A stretch of 64,000 nt of DNA from JANQHO01 sp965218075 (GTDB lineage: Bacteria; Bacteroidota; Bacteroidia; Flavobacteriales; Schleiferiaceae): the NCBI GenBank assembly GCA_965218075.1, contig CBDCJZ010000003.1:186001-250000 (forward strand), written 5' to 3'. Both the position numbers and the translations under genes were made by a program. Of the stretch, positions 57,493 through 64,000 are shown one piece after another; the first letter of the stretch is position 1; every line of letters begins with the position of its first letter. The notes below the pieces were generated by a model that had not been told where the DNA came from, searched no databases, and saw only the letters and a list, made by a program, of their open reading frames with translations.

Positions 57493-59556
57493 ATGACAAA
57501 AAGCGCATTCTTTTTAGTAAGTTTATTATGGTTTACTTTTTCCATCGATGCTCAGCACGGGCATAATAATCACTGGTGTGCTACCGATGAATATCGTGAG
57601 ATGGAAATTCAAAATAATCCTGAGCAGCTGCAAAAATATCAGCAAGTTGAGGAAACGATACAGAGAACCATAGAAAGACTTCAGGCTGAGAAAAGTAAAA
57701 CTACTGCAACGGTATATACAATTCCCGTAGTGTTTCATATAATCTACGACAGTCAGAGAGATAATATCTCTAAAATCCAGATTGAAGATGGCTTAAGAGT
57801 GCTCAACGAAGACTTTAGGAGACTTAATGCCGATGCCGTCAATATACGTTCTATTTTTCGGGATGTAGCAGCCGACATAGAGATCGAGTTTTCCTTGGCT
57901 AAGAAAGATCCGCATGGAAATTGTACGAATGGCATTACCAGGACTCAGTCGCCACTTACCGTAAATGCTCGAAATAACGTAAAATCTCTTATAAGATGGG
58001 ATAATACCAAATATCTCAATGTATGGGTAGTTCGTACTATTGGGGGCACTGGAAGAACGAATGGATTTGCATATTTTCCAGGTGGAAATAGCCTCTTTGA
58101 TGGCATTGTAATCCGGCACATACGGTTGGGAACTATTGGGACTGCGCCATCCTGGCCTTCGGGTAGAACGCTAACTCACGAGGCCGGACATTATCTCAAC
58201 CTGTACCATACCTTTAAAGATAGCTGTAGTCTCCTAGGTGACCGGGTAAGTGATACTCCCCCCGTTGCTAGTAGCAACTATGGCTGCCCTCTTAGTGCAA
58301 ACAGTTGTTCCAATGACTTTCCAGATTTACCAGATATGGTTGAAAATTATATGGACTATACTAGTTGTAGAAATATGTTTACAGAAGGGCAAAAGTTGAG
58401 AATGAGAGCTGTAGTGAGGTCATCTTCTTTAAGAGCCAAGTTAGTGAGCCGGCAAAACTTGATGGAAACCGGAATAATTAATCCTCCCATATGCATACCT
58501 GAAGCTAATTTTTTGATCCAAGAATTGTCGTCAATATGTGAAAAAGATAGTGTGCAATTTCTTGATGATTCAAGGTCAGGTACTCCCACTAGCTGGTCAT
58601 GGAATTTTCCCGGTGGAGTTCCATCAACATCTAATGTTGCTAATCCTGTGGTATATTATCCTACTCCCGGTAGCTATAATGTATCTTTAACGGTATCTAA
58701 CTCGGCTGGAAGCAATACCATTACAAAAACCCGTCTTATTGATGTAAAAAGTATTTATTCACCCTATCATGCTTTCTGGAGTGAAAATTTTGAAAGTATA
58801 TCTCAGCTTCCCAAACCCCATATTTCCATAACCAGCCTCTACGACAACATTAGCTTTTCCTTAAATACTTCTGTGGGACAATCAAGTAATCGGTCAGTTT
58901 ACTTAGATAATTTCTCTGCTCTAGCTGGAGATGTAGACGCTATTATCTCCCCTTCGTTATACACCAAGTTTACTAATAGGCTTATTCTTTCCTTTGATTA
59001 TGCCTTTGCGGCTAAAGAAGACAGCAATAAGGATTTCTTTACGGTGTCTATTTCTACTAATTGTGGAGAATCCTGGATTCTCTACAGAATATACCGAGAC
59101 AATATTCTGAGAACGGCTCCTAGTACTACCAGTCCATTTATTCCTCAAAATGATGATTGGAAAAGTGCAACAATTGACTTAAGCTTTTACAGACATTTTG
59201 AGCCTCTACTGATTAAATTTGAATTAAACGGCAATGGTGGCAACAACTTTTATTTGGATAACATCAATTTCAGCGGAGATAACGTAGGCTTGGAAGAGGG
59301 TGAAAACAATACGAGTTTATTTGTATATCCAAATCCAGCTAGAGGTAAATTTATTATTACATCTACGCAGAAATTTCAGAGAGAAGTTTTGTTAAACATC
59401 TATACTATCCAAGGGGAAAAAATTCTTTCTGATATTATCGAGAATGCCGAAAACATTAAGGAGATCACCATTAACGAAGATTTACCTGCTGGTGTATATT
59501 TTATCAGGTTGGCCTCTGGAGCTTCAGTATTTGAGAAGAAGCTCATTGTCAATTGA
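57493..59556 (+). CDS. Secreted M43 metalloprotease with PKD and T9SS domains, copy 3
   Basis: Same plan (687 residues). The zinc motif is T-H-E-A-G-H-Y-L-N-L-Y-H. The variable segment reads I-G-G-T-G-R-T-N-G-F-A-Y, shorter than in copies 1 and 4, and R-H-I-R-L-G-T replaces R-H-D-V-L-G-T. The signal peptide and pro-segment match copy 2 (E-E-T-I-Q, Y-D-S-Q), while the PKD start S-R-S-G-T-P-T has lost one glycine. Promoter 57431-57461 is intact. Probably an active exported protease. Confidence 0.9.
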   Translation: MTKSAFFLVSLLWFTFSIDAQHGHNNHWCATDEYREMEIQNNPEQLQKYQQVEETIQRTIERLQAEKSKTTATVYTIPVVFHIIYDSQRDNISKIQIEDGLRVLNEDFRRLNADAVNIRSIFRDVAADIEIEFSLAKKDPHGNCTNGITRTQSPLTVNARNNVKSLIRWDNTKYLNVWVVRTIGGTGRTNGFAYFPGGNSLFDGIVIRHIRLGTIGTAPSWPSGRTLTHEAGHYLNLYHTFKDSCSLLGDRVSDTPPVASSNYGCPLSANSCSNDFPDLPDMVENYMDYTSCRNMFTEGQKLRMRAVVRSSSLRAKLVSRQNLMETGIINPPICIPEANFLIQELSSICEKDSVQFLDDSRSGTPTSWSWNFPGGVPSTSNVANPVVYYPTPGSYNVSLTVSNSAGSNTITKTRLIDVKSIYSPYHAFWSENFESISQLPKPHISITSLYDNISFSLNTSVGQSSNRSVYLDNFSALAGDVDAIISPSLYTKFTNRLILSFDYAFAAKEDSNKDFFTVSISTNCGESWILYRIYRDNILRTAPSTTSPFIPQNDDWKSATIDLSFYRHFEPLLIKFELNGNGGNNFYLDNINFSGDNVGLEEGENNTSLFVYPNPARGKFIITSTQKFQREVLLNIYTIQGEKILSDIIENAENIKEITINEDLPAGVYFIRLASGASVFEKKLIVN

Positions 59557-59741
59557 AAAAGCATTGGCTAGTTTATTTGGGCTTATTTAGATTTTTATGG
59601 GGTGATAAATGTATTATAATTACCTAAAGCAAGAGAACAATCTAGATATAAAGAATAAGACGAGCTATCAATTACGGTTTTGACTGTGTCAAGATGATGA
59701 AATTTCTCCGCAACAATATTGGAATCTCAGCTCTTTCAGGC

Positions 59742-61829
59742 ATGAAACCCAAAGGCCTGAGCGCATTCTTTTTAGTAAGTTTATTATGGTTTACTTTTTC
59801 CATCGATGCTCAGCACGGGCATAACAATCACTGGTGTGCTACCGATGAATATCGTGAGATGGAAATTCAAAATAATCCTGAGCAACTGCAAAAATATCAG
59901 CAAGTTGAGGAAATTATACAGAGAACCATAGAAAGACTTCAAGCTGAGAAAAGCAAAACTACTGCAACGGTATATACAATTCCCGTAGTGTTTCATATAA
60001 TCTACAACAGTCAGAGAGATAATATCTCTAAAATCCAGATTGAAGATGGCTTAAGAGTGCTCAACGAAGACTTTAGGAGACTTAATGCCGATACCGTCAA
60101 TACACGTTCTATTTTTCGGGGTGTAGCAGCCGACATAGAGATCGAGTTTTCCTTAGCTAAGAAAGATCCACATGGAAATTGTACAAATGGCATTACCAGG
60201 ACTCAGTCGCCGCTTACCGTAAATGCTCGAAGTAACGTAAGCTCTCTTATAAGATGGGATAATACCAAATATCTCAATGTATGGGTAGTTCGTACTATTG
60301 AGGATATATGGGGCATTGGAGGGGTGGCTGGATTTGCATCTTTTCCAGGTAGAAATAGTAGCCTCTTTGATGGCATTGTAATCCGGCACGATGTTTTGGG
60401 AACTATTGGGACTGCGCCATCCTGGCTTTCGGGTAGAACGCTAACTCACGAGGCCGGACATTATCTCAACCTGTACCATACCTTTCAAGGCGGCTGTAGT
60501 CTCTCGGGTGACCGGGTAAGTGATACTCCCCCCGTTGCTAGTAGCAACTATGGCTGCCCTTTTAGTGCAAACAGTTGTTCCAATGACTTTCCAGATTTAC
60601 CAGATATGGTTGAAAATTATATGGACTATACTAGTTGTGAAAATATGTTTACAGAAGGGCAAAAGTTGAGAATGAGAGCTGTAGTGAGGTCATCTTCTTT
60701 AAGAGCCAAGCTAGTGAGCCGGCAAAACTTGATGGAAACCGGAATAATTAATCCCCCAGTATGCATACCTGAAGCTAATTTTTTGATCCAAGAATTGTTG
60801 TCAATATGTGAAAAAGATAGTGTGCAATTTTTTGATGATTCAAGGTCAGGTACTTCAACTAGCTGGTCATGGAATTTTCCCGGTGGAGTTCCATCAACAT
60901 CTAATGTTGCTAATCCTGTGGTATATTATCCTACTCCCGGTAGCTATAATGTATCTTTAACGGTATCTAACTCGGCTGGAAGCAATACCATTACAAAAAC
61001 CCGTCTTATTGATGTAAAAAGTATTTATTCACCCTATCATGCTTTCTGGAGTGAAAATTTTGAAAGTATATCTCAGCTGCCCAACCCCCATATTTCCATA
61101 ACCAGCCTCTACGACAACATCAGCTTTTCTTTAAATACTTCTGTGGGACAATCAAGTAATCGGTCAGTTTACTTGGATAATTTCTCTGCTCTAGCTGGAG
61201 ATGTAGATGCTATTATCTCCCCTTCGTTATACACCAAGTTTACTAATAGGCTTACTCTTTCCTTTGATTATGCCTTTGCGGCTAAAGAAGACAGCAATAA
61301 GGATTTCTTTACGGTGTCTATTGCTGCTAATTGTGGAGACTGGATTCTTTACAAAACATACCGAGACAGTATTCTGAGAACGGCTCCTAACACTACCAGT
61401 CCATTTATTCCTCAAAATGATGATTGGAAAAGTGCAACAATTGACTTAAGCTTTTACAGATATTTTGAGCCTCTACTAATTAAATTTGAATTAAACGGCA
61501 ATGGTGGCAACAACTTTTATTTGGATAATATCAATTTCAGCGGAGATAACGTAGACGTAGGCTTGGAAGAGGACGAAAACAATACGAGCTTATTTGTATA
61601 TCCAAATCCAGCTAGAGGTAAATTTATTATTACATCTACGCAGAAATTTCAGAGAGAAGTTTTGTTAAACATCTATACTATCCAAGGGGAAAAAATTCTT
61701 TCTAATATTATCGAGAATGCCGAAAACATTAAGAAGATCACCATTAACGAAGATTTACCTTCTGGTGTATATTTTATCAGGTTGGCCTCTGGAGCTTCAG
61801 TATTTGAGAAGAAGCTCATTGTCAATTGA
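59742..61829 (+). CDS. Secreted M43 metalloprotease, copy 4, with start supplied by a lipoprotein-gene fragment
   Basis: The first codons (M-K-P-K-G-L) come from the lipoprotein-gene fragment and join in frame to S-A-F-F-L-V-S-L-L-W of the protease signal peptide, replacing the original M-T-K. ATG at 59742 gives a near-ideal signal peptide; an ATG at 59694 in the same frame would add 16 residues in front. The promoter found before the other copies is deleted, so expression would depend on read-through from copy 3 or a new promoter. The rest is intact: zinc motif T-H-E-A-G-H-Y-L-N-L-Y-H, Met-turn, PKD, T9SS tail. The N-terminal part resembles copy 1 (E-E-I-I-Q, Y-N-S-Q), and two residues (D-V) are added before the T9SS tail. 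Confidence 0.85.
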   Translation: MKPKGLSAFFLVSLLWFTFSIDAQHGHNNHWCATDEYREMEIQNNPEQLQKYQQVEEIIQRTIERLQAEKSKTTATVYTIPVVFHIIYNSQRDNISKIQIEDGLRVLNEDFRRLNADTVNTRSIFRGVAADIEIEFSLAKKDPHGNCTNGITRTQSPLTVNARSNVSSLIRWDNTKYLNVWVVRTIEDIWGIGGVAGFASFPGRNSSLFDGIVIRHDVLGTIGTAPSWLSGRTLTHEAGHYLNLYHTFQGGCSLSGDRVSDTPPVASSNYGCPFSANSCSNDFPDLPDMVENYMDYTSCENMFTEGQKLRMRAVVRSSSLRAKLVSRQNLMETGIINPPVCIPEANFLIQELLSICEKDSVQFFDDSRSGTSTSWSWNFPGGVPSTSNVANPVVYYPTPGSYNVSLTVSNSAGSNTITKTRLIDVKSIYSPYHAFWSENFESISQLPNPHISITSLYDNISFSLNTSVGQSSNRSVYLDNFSALAGDVDAIISPSLYTKFTNRLTLSFDYAFAAKEDSNKDFFTVSIAANCGDWILYKTYRDSILRTAPNTTSPFIPQNDDWKSATIDLSFYRYFEPLLIKFELNGNGGNNFYLDNINFSGDNVDVGLEEDENNTSLFVYPNPARGKFIITSTQKFQREVLLNIYTIQGEKILSNIIENAENIKKITINEDLPSGVYFIRLASGASVFEKKLIVN

Positions 61830-61997
61830 AAAAGCATTGGCTAGTTTGTTTGGGCTTATTTAGATTTTTATGGGATGATATTAGGATATTCGTGGGAGAG
61901 GTTTTCATTGCTTTAAACAATTGTATAATAGAAAGTGAAGAATTGTTTTTCTTCACAGAAAATATCAGAATGTAAATCGATTTTAAGGAATTGGCAT

Positions 61998-62068
61998 GGT
62001 CTCGTGGCCGAGTGGCAAGGCAGTGGTCTGCAAAACCATTTACAGCGGTTCGAATCCGCTCGAGACCT
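61998..62068 (+). tRNA. tRNA-Cys (GCA)
   Basis: Acceptor GGTCTCG/CGAGACC, D-arm GCCG...GGC, anticodon stem GTGGT/ACCAT with loop CTGCAAA (anticodon GCA at 62030-62032), T-arm AGCGG-TTCGAAT-CCGCT, discriminator T. All stems pair. CA follows directly, but a full CCA is not encoded. It is the parent of the two 3' fragments upstream. Confidence 0.92.
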
Positions 62069-62079
62069 CAGACTTTATA

Positions 62080-62116
62080 GGGAAAATATTGGACTTGACG
62101 CTCGGCATTTTTTCCC
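62080..62116 (+). terminator. Probable terminator after tRNA-Cys
   Basis: GGGAAAA (62080-62086) pairs with TTTTCCC (62110-62116) around a 23-base loop. The pairing is weak but lies 12 bases after the tRNA, and the downstream part is T-rich. The same segment accompanies the tRNA fragments at 54470 and 57085. Confidence 0.3.
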
Positions 62117-62223
62117 ATTTTCTAGATCCACGATAAATATTTCCCAAATCCCAATAAATCATAAGCCTCTTTTTCCAGAAACCCTTGTTTAAAATAAAAT
62201 TTTTATTATTATAGTTATTATAG

Positions 62224-62264
62224 TATTATTGCACTGATTTTTGGTGTGGAGCTTTTCGTGCTCC
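62224..62264 (+). promoter_or_regulatory. -7 box and 5'-leader hairpin of giant gene 5
   Basis: TATTATTG at 62224-62231 stands where the other giant genes have TAATATTG. The leader hairpin is GGAGC (62248-62252), loop, GCTCC (62260-62264), in the same place before the start codon as in the paralogues but with a different stem sequence. An ATT-rich expansion (about 62200-62225) separates it from the likely TTG box. Confidence 0.45.
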
Positions 62265-62299
62265 TTAAATGTAAATTTGTAAATTAAAAAACATTGATT

Positions 62300-64000
62300 A
62301 TGAAAGCTTTTTCCGTTCCTTTCCGTTCCTTTCCTTAATACTCTGCCTTTTTGTTGGGATGTTTTCCCTAAAGTCTCAGAATCTTACTGGTCATTATGAC
62401 CTTAATCCAAATTTTCCTACTGCGGATTCGACGAGAAACTTCCAATCCTTTGCTGACTTGCAGCAGGCTCTTTCCTCCGGTACTGTTACCGGACGTGTAG
62501 TGATTAACGTAGCTCCTGGAACCTATCAGGAGCACTTTGCACTAGGTAATATCACTGGTGTAAGCCAAGCCAATGCCATTATCATTAGCAGTTGGGGTTC
62601 TGCTACCCTCACTCATGACGGCACAATAAGCAATGCTACCGTGAGCTTTGACGGCACCAGCTATGTGCAGTTGAAGGATTTGATCATTAGAAATACTAAA
62701 GACTCAACACGAGCAAACGCATGGGGAATTCATCTCCAGAACACTAATCACATCAGCATTAATTCCTGTTCGATTGACCTGCCGCCGTCTAAAACATTTG
62801 AGAGAATAGGTATTGTAGGCTCGGGCAGTTTAACCAGTAGCTATATATCTACTACGAATAACCATTTGAGCATTGCTGAGAACAGCATCTCAGGAGGTTT
62901 TTCCGGAGTGTCTTTGAAAGGCAATACGGGGAATGCAGATCTGAACAACTACATCCATAACAACCTCATGTTTAATATGGCCAATAATGCCATTATAGCA
63001 CGTGACCAGGACAATCTGATTATCTCGGACAATGTGATTACAAACATCTATAATAATCTGGGCTATGGCATCTATTGCCAAAATATTAGGGACTTTGAGA
63101 TTGAGGCAAATAATCTATCCAACTGCGGGAATGATGGGGTAGTAATTAATGGAGGCACATCCAGCGGAACAATCCGCTCACTAATTGCCAACAATATGAT
63201 TCATGCTACAAAGGGTAAAGCTATTTGGATGATAGCGATCAATACCCCCATATCTAAAGTGAATATCTATCACAATACTGCTGTGGGAAAGCAGGCCATA
63301 AAGCTTTTGGGCTTTACCTATTCTAATATGAACCTCTACAACAATATCTTTAGTGCACGTAAAGTACCTTTTTATGCATCGAGCTTACCATCGACCGTTA
63401 ATATCGACTACAACCTCTATCACCATAGTAAGGGGACAGGAAGGAATATCGCAAAGGTAGGGCTTACGAGATATAGCCTAGCCGCTTGGCAGACAGCCAG
63501 ACCTGCACTCAATGCCCATTCTGTAGAAGGCGATCCGATATTTGTAGATACAACAACGCTTTCTCCAGATCTTCACCTACTGGGAGCTTTGGCCTATGGT
63601 AGAGGTAAGGGTTTTTTGGGCATTATCTTTGATATTGACGACGATATCCGTCCATGGACGGATATATGCATAGGCGCTGATCAGTATCCCCTGCGTTGTC
63701 CGCCTCCAACGGGCTTGTCTGTCGTGAATGTAGATACAATATCCGCCAAAGTGAAATGGACTCCTGGAAGTGGATACTACAAGAATGTAAGATACGGACT
63801 TCCGGGTAATGAGCTTTTCATAAGCCTTAGTCGAAGTACATCAAGCTTGGAAATGTATGGTTTAAATCCCGGCACCAATTATAATTTCTATGTACAGGAT
63901 AGCTGTGGTGTGGGCAATGTGAGTGCTTGGAGGGCCCTCACCTTTCAAACCCTCGGTGGTTGTCCGCCTCCAACGGGCTTGTCTGTCGTGAATGTAGATA
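62300..64000 (+). pseudogene. Giant beta-helix/FN3 protein, copy 5, 5' part, out of frame in the signal peptide
   Basis: ATG at 62300 is followed by M-K-A-F-S-V-P-F-R-S-F-P and a stop at 62336. The 10-bp unit TTCCGTTCCT stands twice here. Removing both units gives MKAFSLILCLFVGMFSLKSQ, a proper signal peptide in frame with the long open frame that runs from 62335 to the window end. That frame encodes a parallel beta-helix (about 62480-63690, V-A-P-G-T-Y-Q-E-H-F) and FN3 units from about 63700; the second begins at about 63959 with the same words (C-P-P-P-T-G-L-S-V-V). The N-terminal domain and CARDB-like domain of the other copies are missing. ATG at 62359 in the long frame would lose the signal peptide. 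One extra repeat unit would also restore the frame, so this may be a phase switch and not a dead gene. Confidence 0.7.

Larger units (their letters stand above)
52162..61870 (+). repeat. Four-copy tandem amplification of a protease gene unit (about 2.6 kb)
   Basis: Units start near the promoters at 52219, 54816 and 57431; copy 4 has lost that part. The distance between copies 2 and 3 is exactly 2615 bp and between copies 1 and 2 is 2597 bp, the difference being an internal 24-bp duplication together with small indels. Spacers between copies 1/2 and 2/3 hold a tRNA-Cys 3' half and a fragment of the upstream lipoprotein gene. The spacer between 3 and 4 has lost the tRNA piece. Confidence 0.9.

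Noticed and set aside
52281..61829. Asn instead of Gly in the HExxHxxGxxH zinc motif of all four proteases
   Set aside because: I considered it a loss of function, but H-x-L-N-L-x-H is common in M43 proteins of Bacteroidota, and all ligands are kept.
61935..62192. 85-codon plus-strand frame
   Set aside because: It runs straight through the intact tRNA-Cys and its terminator, so it is not a gene.

Overview
The window looks like a chromosome segment of a gliding or gliding-related member of the Bacteroidota. The evidence is repeated type IX secretion (T9SS) C-terminal sorting domains, a GldA-type ABC ATPase, Bacteroidota-style promoters (TTG, about 19-20 bases, TAnnnTTG) and AT-rich DNA. I cannot place it below phylum level from sequence alone.

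Layout. Positions 1-27243 hold four tandem paralogues (the first cut by the window edge) encoding giant secreted proteins. Each complete one has a signal peptide, a shared N-terminal domain, a CARDB-like domain, a parallel beta-helix, fibronectin type III (FN3) repeats, sometimes MAM/anchor-J-like blocks, and a T9SS tail. The third carries about 34 FN3 units in a strict 270-bp period and is broken by two nearby indels. A fifth paralogue begins at 62300 and runs off the window; its signal peptide is out of frame at a 10-bp tandem repeat. Positions 27741-38746 are housekeeping (gyrA, der, gldA, dtd, a frameshifted ridA) with a defence cassette at 30596-34886: XRE regulator, type IIG restriction-modification enzyme and coiled-coil/TIR protein.

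Positions 38916-44067 are the most unusual part. A stub of cas9 (RuvC-I motif only) lies at 43823-44020. Next to it is what may be the tail of a tracrRNA. Two copies of a 46-bp repeat resembling type II-C CRISPR repeats of Bacteroidota lie at 39407 and 40680. Instead of spacers and cas genes, the interval contains defence-like genes: a membrane protein with a TIR-like partner cut off at the first repeat, an unknown 337-residue protein between the repeats, and a frameshifted type ISP-like restriction-modification enzyme of richer GC next to the cas9 stub. I read this as a dead type II-C CRISPR-Cas locus colonised by other defence genes, though an assembly join at CRISPR repeats must be excluded.

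Positions 44267-52123 are housekeeping again (thioesterase, M3 peptidase, rsmA-mgtE overlap, 2-hydroxyacid dehydrogenase, peptide-binding lipoprotein). Positions 52281-61829 hold four tandem copies of a secreted M43 (pappalysin-like) metalloprotease with PKD and T9SS domains. The spacers carry fragments of the upstream lipoprotein gene and 3' halves of tRNA-Cys; the intact tRNA-Cys follows the last copy. The fourth copy has lost its promoter and its start is supplied by the lipoprotein-gene fragment.

Theme: tandem amplification and gene conversion of secreted T9SS proteins, plus layered, partly decayed defence systems. Several genes are broken by single-base indels, mostly at short homopolymers, so base accuracy should be confirmed before calling them pseudogenes.
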